Assembly: GCF_016735595.1 (NCBI RefSeq) | Contig: NZ_JAERRB010000006.1 | Span: 124,001 to 188,000, forward strand | Direction: 5' to 3' | Origin: Chryseolinea lacunae | GTDB taxonomy: Bacteria; Bacteroidota; Bacteroidia; Cytophagales; Cyclobacteriaceae | DNA length: 64,000 bases | In this document: positions 44,446 through 52,129 of the stretch, piece after piece | How the letters are laid out: the number at the start of each line of letters is the position of its first letter | Position numbering within the stretch: the stretch's first letter is position 1 | Notes under the pieces: model-generated | Database searches by the model: none | Seen by the model: the letters and a program-made list of their open reading frames with translations, nothing else | Told to the model about the DNA's origin: nothing | Program-made: the position numbers and the translations under genes

Positions 44446-45084
44446 TCACACGTTCTGGAGCGAAGCGGATTCGTGGATGAAATTACCTTTTTTATCTTCC
44501 GCGGCAAATTTCAACATGCCACGCGCCACCTTCATCGATTCGATGGCTTTGTATTTTGCGGGAATAAGAAATGCAAAAAATTTATAAAAGAACTTGGCGG
44601 CATCTTCGGCCGAACGTTTTTCGGAACGCGGGCCCAGCAGCAACGAGGGTCTGAAGATGTGAACGGTGTCGAAGCCCACCTCTGAAATGGTTTCTTCTAT
44701 CTCACCCTTCACCTGATTGTAATAGATCGAAGACTCCTTGTTCGCGCCCAACGCCGACACCAGCATGAATTGTTTTGCACCGTTCGACTGCGCCGTCTTG
44801 GCCAACAGAAAGGGGTAATAAAAATCGACCTGATAGAAGTTCTCTTTCGATTTGGCTTTTGCCATGGTGGTGCCCAAGCAGCAAAACACATCGTCGCCTT
44901 TGATGAGTGCGGTCTTGTGGCTCAGGTCGCCAAACTCCAGTTTGATCTGCGTTAGCTTGGGATGGTGTGGCAGGTCCGTGCGCGTGAGGGCGATCACACT
45001 GGAATAGCGCGGGCTTTCCAGCAACAGCGACAACAGCTGGCTGCCAATGAGACCGGTGCTGCCGGCAATAAGGGCTGTTTTCAT
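44446..45084 (-). CDS. NAD(P)-binding oxidoreductase, HTATIP2-like
   Basis: 212 residues from ATG 45084, giving MKTALIAGSTGLIGSQLLSL. The Rossmann motif GSTGLIGSQLL lies at residues 8-18, followed by VIALTRTDLPHH and KGDDVFCCLGTTMAKAKSKE. This is the NAD(P)H-binding (NmrA/HTATIP2) family. The substrate is unknown. The start overlaps the stop of the YkvA gene by 4 bases. Confidence 0.85.
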   Translation of the reverse strand: MKTALIAGSTGLIGSQLLSLLLESPRYSSVIALTRTDLPHHPKLTQIKLEFGDLSHKTALIKGDDVFCCLGTTMAKAKSKENFYQVDFYYPFLLAKTAQSNGAKQFMLVSALGANKESSIYYNQVKGEIEETISEVGFDTVHIFRPSLLLGPRSEKRSAEDAAKFFYKFFAFLIPAKYKAIESMKVARGMLKFAAEDKKGNFIHESASLQNV

Positions 45085-45479
45085 AGAGGAAGTTCCCGTG
45101 TTTTTTCCCACGCTAGAAATTTTCCGACCTCGTCGCCCAAGGTGTTATAGACCCACACCAGCACGGCAAAATCGTCGGTTAGTCCTGCGATCGGAACAAT
45201 GTCGGGAACGAGGTCGAGGGGATTAACAAAGTAGAGAATGGCGGCCACCAGAATGAGCATAGCCCTCCACGGCACACTGCGGTAGTGCCCCAGGGCATAG
45301 GCTTTGGCCAGACGCCCGAGCACGGAGAATTTTTCCTGAAACGTTTGCAGGCGCACATCCGACCATTTGACCGCCCCAAGTTTGCCGGCAAATTTCACCA
45401 GCAATGCCATGAGGCGACCACGTTTGCCCAGCAGGCGGGCGGCCTGGCGCGTGGCCAGGTCGAAAAATCTGTTTTCCAT
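45081..45479 (-). CDS. DUF1232 (YkvA-family) membrane protein
   Basis: 132 residues. A basic N-terminal part precedes the DUF1232 core YRSVPWRAMLILVAAILYFV, NPLDLVPDIVPIAGLTDDFA and VLVWVYNTLGDEV; the NPxDLIPDxIPxxGxxDD pattern is the family's signature. Membrane-embedded, with unknown function. It heads the five-gene operon (YkvA, oxidoreductase, dtd, macrodomain, dipeptidase). Confidence 0.92.
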   Translation of the reverse strand: MENRFFDLATRQAARLLGKRGRLMALLVKFAGKLGAVKWSDVRLQTFQEKFSVLGRLAKAYALGHYRSVPWRAMLILVAAILYFVNPLDLVPDIVPIAGLTDDFAVLVWVYNTLGDEVGKFLAWEKTRELPL

Positions 45480-45550
45480 CGGCGATAGTTAATATGCTCC
45501 AAATACCGGGATCACCCGAAAAACGAAACCTGCCGTGGGTTTGGTTCCCC

Positions 45551-46072
45551 TCAAAAGGTTTGTTGTATCTCCTTCTTCAACTCCAGCAGCGCGTGTGCCA
45601 GGGGGTCAACAGATTTCGTGATCGACTTTTCAAATATTTTTTTTGACAAGTCGAGGCTGGTGGACTCCATGTTCATTTCGCTGGCGGCATCGTTGATCGA
45701 CACGATGAGGTCTTCTTTGGCGTTCTTGATCATCTCCCACACGCCTTCACTAATATACACCTGCTGCGACACATTGTGGTTGTATTCGTTCCGTATTTCA
45801 CTGAGCAGCAACTGGTGAAATTCGCGCGACGCCATGCCCGACACGTTGAGGCGCACCAGCAGGTTTTGCGGGGCCATGCGTTCCAGAAACAAAGCCATGC
45901 GCTCGTAGGCCTGCAGACGGTTTGGCAATAGCGTTTCGATGCTGCGTCCCCGCACCTCCAGCTTCTTCAGGTCGATTTCTTTTTGAATGAACGTTCTGAC
46001 CAGCAGGAAGGCTCCATACAATACCAGTGCGGCGGGTACCAGCACCATGATAAACATTACCAGGGGATCCAT
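45551..46072 (-). CDS. Membrane-anchored protein of unknown function
   Basis: 173 residues. One N-terminal membrane helix (VMFIMVLVPAALVLYGAFLL) is followed by a basic linker (IQKEIDLKKLEVRGRSIETL) and a long helical domain, LQAYERMALFLERMAPQNLL, EFHQLLLSEIRNEYNHNVSQ. It looks like a conserved Bacteroidota protein of the DUF7935 kind, though I am not certain. A peripheral or coiled membrane role is likely. It stands between the YkvA operon and the HesB gene. Confidence 0.65.
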   Translation of the reverse strand: MDPLVMFIMVLVPAALVLYGAFLLVRTFIQKEIDLKKLEVRGRSIETLLPNRLQAYERMALFLERMAPQNLLVRLNVSGMASREFHQLLLSEIRNEYNHNVSQQVYISEGVWEMIKNAKEDLIVSINDAASEMNMESTSLDLSKKIFEKSITKSVDPLAHALLELKKEIQQTF

Positions 46073-46141
46073 AGAATTTATTTACGGCTATTTGTGTTTG
46101 AAATTAAATAATTTTGGACGCTAAATTACGCTCTGCCCCAG

Positions 46142-46465
46142 ATGTTTGAAAGCCTTCAACCCGTAACCTTGTCGCCCCGCGCTGCCGAGGAAATACGGAA
46201 GATCATGCAAACCAAAAACATTCCCGCCGAATACGGTCTGCGCGTGGGCATCAAAGGCGGCGGCTGTGGTGTTTCGTTGCTCATTGGCTTCGACAAGAAG
46301 AAAGATTCAGACCTGGCCTACAGCATCAGCGACATTCCGGTGTACATCGATAAAAAGCACACCATGTTTATCATCGGCAAAGAGGTCGATTTTTTTGAAG
46401 GCGACGAAGCCCGCGGGTTTGTGTTTATCGATCCCAAAAAAGAAAAAGAGCCTGCCCAGGATTAA
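46142..46465 (+). CDS. HesB/IscA-family iron-sulfur protein lacking the C-terminal CxC
   Basis: 107 residues. The core is VTLSPRAAEEIRKIMQTKNI, LRVGIKGGGCGVSLLIGFDK and EVDFFEGDEARGFVFIDPKK, as in IscA/ErpA A-type carriers. The first conserved Cys is in GGGCGV, but the usual CGCG tail (two cysteines near the C-terminus) is missing: the protein ends in PKKEKEPAQD. A normal A-type carrier needs all three for Fe-S binding. It may be a different role within Fe-S assembly, or iron binding only. Head of a lone plus-strand transcript. Confidence 0.88.
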   Translation: MFESLQPVTLSPRAAEEIRKIMQTKNIPAEYGLRVGIKGGGCGVSLLIGFDKKKDSDLAYSISDIPVYIDKKHTMFIIGKEVDFFEGDEARGFVFIDPKKEKEPAQD

Positions 46466-46478
46466 CCGGTCCGTTCGA

Positions 46479-46838
46479 TCAGCGTTTCTTCTCCAGTTGA
46501 ATGGTTGCCCGGGCGCACTTGCCTCCAATGGGCGGATTGATCTTCGACAGCTTGAGCTTCACCGACAACGCGCTGGGCAACTGTGTGAGAATGTCGTTCA
46601 CAATTTTTTCGGCCACGGTCTCCAACAATTTCGAGGGCTTTTCCATTTCGGCTTTCACGATCTGAAAGATGGTGACATAGTTCACGGTGCCTTCCAACTC
46701 GTCGTTGGCGGCGCCTTTCGAAAAATCGGTTTCAACGGATACGTCTATTTCAAACCAGTTTCCCGATTCGCGTTCGTGCGCATACACGCCGTGGAAGGCA
46801 TGGAACTCCAGTCCTTCCAGAGAGATGATGCCGGTCAT
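46479..46838 (-). CDS. folB: Dihydroneopterin aldolase
   Basis: 119 residues, the size of FolB. GLEFHAFHGVYAHERESGNW holds the active-site Glu, and KLSKINPPIGGKCARATIQL matches the family's K-x-x-P-P-I region. It converts dihydroneopterin to hydroxymethyldihydropterin in folate synthesis. Overlaps the DivIVA gene by 4 bases at its start. The plus-strand HesB gene ends 13 bases from its stop. Confidence 0.92.
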   Translation of the reverse strand: MTGIISLEGLEFHAFHGVYAHERESGNWFEIDVSVETDFSKGAANDELEGTVNYVTIFQIVKAEMEKPSKLLETVAEKIVNDILTQLPSALSVKLKLSKINPPIGGKCARATIQLEKKR

Positions 46839-47623
46839 CCGATCTCGTCAAAAAATGAGCGTTGCACTTTCTTCGTCACGGGGGCTTCCACTTTGATGGT
46901 GGTGGTTTTTTGTTCCAGCACCACTTCTTTCTCGATCACCACGGGGCCCGATTTAAATTCGGGTTTGAATTCCGGACGGAAGTCGGTCTTTACTTCGGGT
47001 TTCAATTCAGGACGCAGTTGCATTTCGCTATCCACCAGGTTGGGGAAGGCCACACGTTTGGCTTCGCGCTTGGCCATGGCCAGGTGTTTGTCGGGATCAA
47101 AGTCTTTGATGGTGACGCGGGCACGTTCGGCGCGGTCGAGGGCGTCGCTGGCGAGGTGCTTCAGGTTGGTGAGCAGGTCGTCGCGCGAGGCCTCCATGTG
47201 TTTATAGTTTTCTACCAGCACCTTGAGTCGGTCTTCCATCTCGGCCAGAATTTCTTTGGCGCGCTGGTCTGATTCTTCAATGGCATTGCGTGCTTTCACC
47301 TTGGCTTCGTTCAGCATGCCGTCGGCGCGCATCTGCGATTCTTTCAGGTGAAGGTCGGCGGCCATGCGGGCTTGCTCAATCACGTTGGCGCCGGTGTCTT
47401 CGGCGGTCTTCAGGGTTTTGTAGAGCGAGCTCTCCACTTCGCGCAGCTTGGTCACCTCGCGTTCGGTGGCCTCGAGCTTGATGCGCAGTTCTTTGTTCTC
47501 GTCCACGATGCGCTCCCACTCCTGCGAAAGGGAAAGGAGGAACGCGTTCACTTCGTCCTTCTCATAGCCTCTGAAATTCTTTTCAAAGGTCTTCTGTCGT
47601 ATGTCGAGGGGTGATATTCTCAT
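46835..47623 (-). CDS. DivIVA-domain coiled-coil protein
   Basis: 262 residues. The N-terminus MRISPLDIRQKTFEKNFRGY, then EKDEVNAFLLSLSQEWERIV, is the DivIVA lipid-binding domain. A long coiled coil follows (LEATEREVTKLREVESSLYK to about residue 165) and a linker with repeated PELKPEVKTDFRPEFKPEF, then a short end FFDEIG. DivIVA proteins mark curved membrane at poles and septa and recruit partners. Members in Bacteroidota are less studied. It lies between a WD40 gene and folB, all with 4-base overlaps. Confidence 0.92.
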   Translation of the reverse strand: MRISPLDIRQKTFEKNFRGYEKDEVNAFLLSLSQEWERIVDENKELRIKLEATEREVTKLREVESSLYKTLKTAEDTGANVIEQARMAADLHLKESQMRADGMLNEAKVKARNAIEESDQRAKEILAEMEDRLKVLVENYKHMEASRDDLLTNLKHLASDALDRAERARVTIKDFDPDKHLAMAKREAKRVAFPNLVDSEMQLRPELKPEVKTDFRPEFKPEFKSGPVVIEKEVVLEQKTTTIKVEAPVTKKVQRSFFDEIG

Positions 47624-48543
47624 AAGGGTTGTTGTTCAAATTTTATATTCCAGACGGAGATGGTCCGGTCATCGCTGGCGCTGAGGAGTTGGCTATGATG
47701 GTTTGTCCAAACAAGTTTGTTGACAGAGGTTCCGTGGCCCGCGTGACGCGACCGGTCGATCACCTTCAACAACTTCAACGCCTCCCAATCCCACACCTTG
47801 ATGGATTTATCCATGCTACAAGTTACGAAATGTTTGCCATCCGGGCTAAAATCGATGTGATTTATCGCGAACAGGTGGGCCACCACTTCACCTGCCTGAC
47901 CATAGCCATGCGTTGCCTCCCACACTTTGAAGCGCGCATCGCGCGAACCACTGATGAGATGGTTGCCATCGGGACTATAGCGCAAGGTGAACACCGAGTT
48001 GTTGTGTGCCACCCACTCGTGTTTCAACGCGAGGCTGTCGCCGTCGAACACACGGATGCTGTTGTCGCTGTAGCCCACGGCCACTTCGCCGCGCACGGCA
48101 TTCACCGCGATGGTCCGGGCGCTCTGCGTCGACGCCTGCACCTGTCCTTTGATGACGAGCGTTGCCAGGTCCACCTTCATCACCGTGCCGTCGCCGGTCG
48201 CCACCAACAGGTCGCGATCGTAGGCTTGCAGATCGAAGATGGCCGCCTTTGTTAATTGTAACGAGCCAAGTTCTTTTTTATTCTCCCCGTCCAGCACGTG
48301 GATGCCGTCGTAGTTGTGGGCCGCCACCAGACAGTTTTGGATGGGGTGGTAATGCAGGGCGTAGATGGAGTTGGGCAGCTTGGCCACCAGCTCGCCGGTG
48401 TCGGGCGTGTTCAGGTCCCACCGCACCACCATGCCGTCGCCCGCTCCGGAAAACACCACGTGCGATTGGGCCGAGCGCGCCAGCGTATACACACAGTCGC
48501 GGTGGCCGGTGAGGGTGTGGAGTTTTTGTACTTCTACTTTCAA
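47620..48543 (-). CDS. WD40-repeat protein
   Basis: 307 residues with about seven WD40-type units: GHRDCVYTLARSAQSHVVFS, DGMVVRWDLN, NSVFTLRYSPDGNHLISGSR, DARFKVWEA, HIDFSPDGKHFVTCSMDKSI and KVWDWEALKLL, TNHHSQLLSASDDRTISVWN. They fold as a beta-propeller that scaffolds protein contacts. No signal peptide, so cytoplasmic. First gene of a three-gene operon with DivIVA and folB. Confidence 0.9.
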   Translation of the reverse strand: MKVEVQKLHTLTGHRDCVYTLARSAQSHVVFSGAGDGMVVRWDLNTPDTGELVAKLPNSIYALHYHPIQNCLVAAHNYDGIHVLDGENKKELGSLQLTKAAIFDLQAYDRDLLVATGDGTVMKVDLATLVIKGQVQASTQSARTIAVNAVRGEVAVGYSDNSIRVFDGDSLALKHEWVAHNNSVFTLRYSPDGNHLISGSRDARFKVWEATHGYGQAGEVVAHLFAINHIDFSPDGKHFVTCSMDKSIKVWDWEALKLLKVIDRSRHAGHGTSVNKLVWTNHHSQLLSASDDRTISVWNIKFEQQPL

Positions 48544-48562
48544 CCTGCGTCGATTAAATTTC

Positions 48563-48580
48563 CGAAAGTTCTAACTTTCG
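48563..48580. promoter_or_regulatory. Palindrome in the divergent WD40/phosphopantetheinyl transferase region
   Basis: CGAAAGTT-CT-AACTTTCG, a perfect eight-base inverted repeat, in the 51-base gap between two divergent genes. It could be an operator controlling both. Confidence 0.4.
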
Positions 48581-48594
48581 AAAAGTTATTCCGC

Positions 48595-49230
48595 ATGCCT
48601 TTAGAAAAAATAGTTCACGAACCCGGCCGCGCCTGGGGGTTGTGGCACATCACCGAGCACGAACAGGAACTGAGCATGCGTCTTGGGGCACTGGAGCGTG
48701 TGCCCGAAAGCCTGACCCATCCCAACAAACGCCTGGAATTTTGGGCCGGCCGTGTGCTGGTGAAAGAAATTCTGGAAAGCATGAAGGTTTCGTTTCGCGG
48801 CATCGTGAAGGATGACTTTGGGAAACCGTTTCCCGCGGGGCTCGACTATCATCTGTCGCTGAGCCATTCCTATCCCTATGTGGCCGCCTTGGTCGACACA
48901 AAACATTCCGTGGGCATAGACCTGGAGCAACCCAAGGAAAAACTGTTTCGCATAGCCCCCCGGGTGTTTGCCCCAGGCGAGCTTCACGACGCGGGCACAG
49001 ACCTGACCAAGCACTGCGTGTATTGGTGCGCCAAGGAAGCCATGCTGAAGGTCTATGGCAAAAAGGACCTTGTGTTTGCCGAAAACCTGCTGGTGAGCCC
49101 GTTTTCGCTAGAGGGCGAGGGCGACATTCATGGCAAAATAATTGTTGAAGATCAGGTGAGGATGATACCTTTACACTACGTGGTATATCCAAACTTTGTA
49201 GTCGTTTTCAACCAATCTGAAGAAATATGA
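48595..49230 (+). CDS. 4'-phosphopantetheinyl transferase
   Basis: 211 residues from ATG 48595; longer open frames upstream run through the WD40 gene and are not real. Sfp-type motifs: HSVGIDLEQPKEKLFRI and YWCAKEAMLKVYGKKDLVFA, with the magnesium-binding Asp and Glu and the Lys of KEAMLK. It loads phosphopantetheine onto acyl or peptidyl carrier proteins. In an Sfp group, the target could be fatty acid ACP or a natural-product synthase; none is encoded in this window. Overlaps the redoxin gene by 4 bases. Confidence 0.88.
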   Translation: MPLEKIVHEPGRAWGLWHITEHEQELSMRLGALERVPESLTHPNKRLEFWAGRVLVKEILESMKVSFRGIVKDDFGKPFPAGLDYHLSLSHSYPYVAALVDTKHSVGIDLEQPKEKLFRIAPRVFAPGELHDAGTDLTKHCVYWCAKEAMLKVYGKKDLVFAENLLVSPFSLEGEGDIHGKIIVEDQVRMIPLHYVVYPNFVVVFNQSEEI

Positions 49231-49796
49231 AAACCGGTGTTCTTGTAGCCTTCCTGTTTTGCGCCATCCCGGCAGTGATGGCCCAGCAGGTTCCAGACTT
49301 TACGCTAACCAACGTGGTGAACGGAAACACGGTGTCGCTCAGCACCTATCCCAGCTGCTCGGGTGTGGTGATTGTGTTCACCACCAACACCTGCGCCTAC
49401 GACGACTACTACCGCGGCCGCATCAACAAGCTTTCGAAAGAGTTGCAGGATAAAGTGCCCGTGTTGCTTGTCAACTCCAGCGTTGACGCACCCGAATCGG
49501 TAGACAACATGACCAAGAAGGCTCAGCAATGGGGATTGTCAGCACCTTACCTGGCCGACAAGGACCAGGTGGTGATGCGCGCGCTTGGCGCCACAAAAAG
49601 TCCTCAGGTGTATTTGTTAAAAAACAGCGGCGGCAAATTCACCGTAGTCTACTCCGGCGCCATCGACGACAATGCACAGGTGGAAGCCGATGTGCGACAT
49701 GCCTATTTGAAAGATGCGATTGATATTATGCTGACGAATCAGACTATTGCCACTCCGGAAGTGCGGCCGGTGGGGTGTACGATTCGCAAGAAGTAG
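49227..49796 (+). CDS. Secreted redoxin / thioredoxin-fold protein with a degenerate active site
   Basis: 189 residues. Signal peptide MKTGVLVAFLFCAIPAVMAQ. The mature part is AhpC/TSA-like (QVPDFTLTNVVNGNTVSLST, VVIVFTTNTCAYDDYYRGRI); the CXXC pattern expected of thioredoxins is replaced by a single Cys in NTCAYDDYY. A later LLKNSGGKFTVVYSGAIDD follows the family. Periplasmic. It may be a one-cysteine peroxiredoxin-like protein. Its start overlaps the transferase gene by 4 bases, so they share a transcript. Confidence 0.82.
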   Translation: MKTGVLVAFLFCAIPAVMAQQVPDFTLTNVVNGNTVSLSTYPSCSGVVIVFTTNTCAYDDYYRGRINKLSKELQDKVPVLLVNSSVDAPESVDNMTKKAQQWGLSAPYLADKDQVVMRALGATKSPQVYLLKNSGGKFTVVYSGAIDDNAQVEADVRHAYLKDAIDIMLTNQTIATPEVRPVGCTIRKK

Positions 49797-49801
49797 ACTG
49801 A

Positions 49802-50350
49802 CTATTTTTCCTTCAACCTTTTTCTATTCTTCTCCAGCAGCCCATTGAACTCCTGCCAGAAAGATTCATAGTCCGCTGTGGAATCGTCCTTGGCAAATTC
49901 ACGGGGTTGTTTTTGAAAAAAGAATTTAATGCCATCGGCAAATCTCACCACCTCTCGCACATAGCTAACAAGGGGCAGTTCCAACGCCACATCGAAGTGA
50001 ATGAGATCACGCTTATCGGTTGACAAAAGTTTCTGAAAATTCTTAAGCGTTACCATCGTTCCCTGATGAAAAACATCCCAGGTAACATGCATAGGGCAAC
50101 CGATCATGCCCAACTGACCACAATGTTGAATAAGCGGAAAGCGACTGTTGGCTGAGGCAAAATCGTTGCTCAACGTCCTCAGCAACATCAAGCCCGACGT
50201 GCTGATCGTCCACCGTTCATCACCTTCACCTACAATTGGAACGTCGTTGGCCGTGATGGAAAGCAATCCGTACGAACACGGATCTGTTTTATTGTCCGGA
50301 TTCTTTCCTGTCCAGTACTGATCAACAATATTGATTCTCAGGTTTCGCAT
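49802..50350 (-). CDS. Protein of unknown function, orphan
   Basis: 182 residues, no signal or membrane helix. INIVDQYWTGKNPDNKTDPC, WTISTSGLMLLRTLSNDFAS, QHCGQLGMIGCPMHVTWDVF and a charged helical tail (NGLLEKNRKRLKEK). I do not recognise the family. Single gene on the minus strand with 131 bases before a terminator and a small membrane protein. Similar-sized orphans in this window appear to be accessory, but codon use here is normal. Confidence 0.55.
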   Translation of the reverse strand: MRNLRINIVDQYWTGKNPDNKTDPCSYGLLSITANDVPIVGEGDERWTISTSGLMLLRTLSNDFASANSRFPLIQHCGQLGMIGCPMHVTWDVFHQGTMVTLKNFQKLLSTDKRDLIHFDVALELPLVSYVREVVRFADGIKFFFQKQPREFAKDDSTADYESFWQEFNGLLEKNRKRLKEK

Positions 50351-50411
50351 GATCGCACCCCGCTATGTTTCCCTTAAAGTCTGGCCTTGTCATTCTGTGA
50401 TTTGCGAGAAT

Positions 50412-50451
50412 AAAAAAGCGCAGGTCCAATCATCAAAGAATGAACCTGCGC
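50412..50451 (-). terminator. Terminator of the cytochrome-b561-like gene
   Basis: Stem GCGCAGGTCCA (50418-50428) / TGAACCTGCGC (50441-50451) with one mismatch, followed on the minus strand by a run of six T (50417 to 50412). It lies 31 bases after the stop of the gene at 50482-50910. Confidence 0.85.
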
Positions 50452-50481
50452 CATTATAGAAGATAGATTTCAGATAGTTTT

Positions 50482-50910
50482 TTAAAACAATCCCCGCCCA
50501 CTCAACACAACCACGGCAATGATTACCACCAGTGCCACAAAGTTGAAGATGAACATGCGCTTGTGTTTGTCGGCATCGTTGGCCATGCGCTTGGAGGTGG
50601 CGCGGGCCAGCGTGATGAGCACCACGGCCACCAGCATGCCCGTGATGTGTTCAACGGTCCAGTAGCGGGTCATTTTGTCGCTCATGGTTTGGCCGCCAAA
50701 CTGCACGAACGGACTCACAAAATACAACAGCAATCCCAACAGCAACTGCGTGTGGGTGAAGATGAAGGTGAACAGGCCGAGTTTGTTATCGAGGCTTGAA
50801 TAGGGTTGCTTGTTGAGCATTCCCAGGAGGGCTTTCACAACTACGACAACCAAACCGAGGAGCACCAGATAGCGGAGTCCGGAGTGTGCTTTGAGCAAAA
50901 ATTCGTACAT
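50482..50910 (-). CDS. Four-helix membrane protein, cytochrome-b-like
   Basis: 142 residues from ATG 50910, preceded by a non-typical 12-residue extension. Four membrane segments: LVLLGLVVVVVKALLGML, FTFIFTHTQLLLGLLLYFV, WTVEHITGMLVAVVLITLAR and MFIFNFVALVVIIAVVVL. The histidines in HSGLRYL, THTQ, VEHITG and DKHKRM could bind heme, as in cytochrome-b561-like proteins of Bacteroidota. Inner membrane; function unknown. Confidence 0.75.
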   Translation of the reverse strand: MYEFLLKAHSGLRYLVLLGLVVVVVKALLGMLNKQPYSSLDNKLGLFTFIFTHTQLLLGLLLYFVSPFVQFGGQTMSDKMTRYWTVEHITGMLVAVVLITLARATSKRMANDADKHKRMFIFNFVALVVIIAVVVLSGRGLF

Positions 50911-51083
50911 GATGGTGTTGGGTTTACGGGCACGAAAATAACACAAAAAGCGCAGTTTTAGGAGGGTCGTTTAACCTTTCGGTTAACGGCTCCGGGCTTC
51001 GGCTGCTTTTGGCCGTCGGCTTTTTTGTGACCATGGTGATAATCAACGCAAAAAAATTAATTTTGGAACCTGCTTTCCGCGCT

Positions 51084-52040
51084 ATGAAAAAGCTCTACAC
51101 GTTCTGTTTCCTCTTTGGCATTTCGTTCCTGCTCCGCGCACAGGACAGCACAGCCGTTCAAACACCCGACACCGTGAAGGTGGGCACCTATGTGATCAGC
51201 GTGCACGACATCAACTTTCACGAGAAAGAATATACCGCCCGCTTCTGGCTTTGGTTTGTGTATGACAACCCCGAGTTCGATTTCTCTAAACAACTCGACA
51301 TCCCCAACGCCAAAGCCATTGAGCCCCCCGAAATTATTATGGACAGCGTGGAAGGCAAGACCTGGGCCATCATGAAAATGAAGTGCACCATGAAAGAGCG
51401 CTGGGACGTTCGCGATTTCCCGTTCGACTCCCAACACCTGCGCGTACAAATTGAAAACACACTCTTCGACAAAGACAAACTCATCTTCTCCCCCGATGTG
51501 AAAGGCAGCCAGTTCGATCACGACGATGCCATCGACGGGTGGACCATCACCAACTTCCGGGTGGAGCGAAACGAAAATCTCTATGAAACCGGCTTTGGCG
51601 ATCCGTCGAGCAATGCCCAGACGTTTTCGTCGTTCAACATCCTGATGGACATCGAGCGCGACGCGTGGGGGTTGTTCCTGAAGATTTTTATCGGCATGTA
51701 CATCGCCTTTCTCATCTCCATTGTGAGCTTCACGCCCCACCCCTCGGAGCTTGAGCCGCGGTTTGGTTTGCCGGTGGGTGGTTTGTTTGCGGCCGTCGGT
51801 AACAAATACATCATCGACTCGCTGTTGCCCGAATCATCGTCGTTTACCCTAGTGGACACGTTGCATGCGCTCACCTTTGTGGCCATTCTGATGACCCTCA
51901 TTGTGTCGGCCATTTCGCTGAAAATGGTAGATCGCGGCAACGAAGCCATGGCCCTGTCGGTGAATCGAAACGGCGGCAAGATCGTGGTGGGCACCTATGT
52001 GCTGGCCAACATCATCTTCATTGTGATGGCCCTCGCCTAG
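51084..52040 (+). CDS. Pentameric ligand-gated ion channel homologue (Cys-loop receptor family)
   Basis: 318 residues from ATG 51084, matching the length of bacterial channels GLIC and ELIC. A signal peptide ends near LLRAQ. The extracellular domain carries the family's hallmark, RDFPFDSQHLRVQIENTLF at about residues 110-130, matching the FRRYPFDSQ segment of GLIC and the Cys-loop position in animals, here without the flanking cysteines. TM1 is FLKIFIGMYIAFLISIVSF, TM2 FGLPVGGLFAAVGNKYIIDS, and TM3 and TM4 follow. It should form a pentamer in the inner membrane. Ligand and ion selectivity cannot be told. Confidence 0.85.
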   Translation: MKKLYTFCFLFGISFLLRAQDSTAVQTPDTVKVGTYVISVHDINFHEKEYTARFWLWFVYDNPEFDFSKQLDIPNAKAIEPPEIIMDSVEGKTWAIMKMKCTMKERWDVRDFPFDSQHLRVQIENTLFDKDKLIFSPDVKGSQFDHDDAIDGWTITNFRVERNENLYETGFGDPSSNAQTFSSFNILMDIERDAWGLFLKIFIGMYIAFLISIVSFTPHPSELEPRFGLPVGGLFAAVGNKYIIDSLLPESSSFTLVDTLHALTFVAILMTLIVSAISLKMVDRGNEAMALSVNRNGGKIVVGTYVLANIIFIVMALA

Positions 52041-52129
52041 CAACGGCAAATTTCGACACAGCGCTGAACTTCTCCGGCATTCACACGTTAACCTTGTTCA
52101 ACCTTATCAAATCCACAAAACAAACAACC

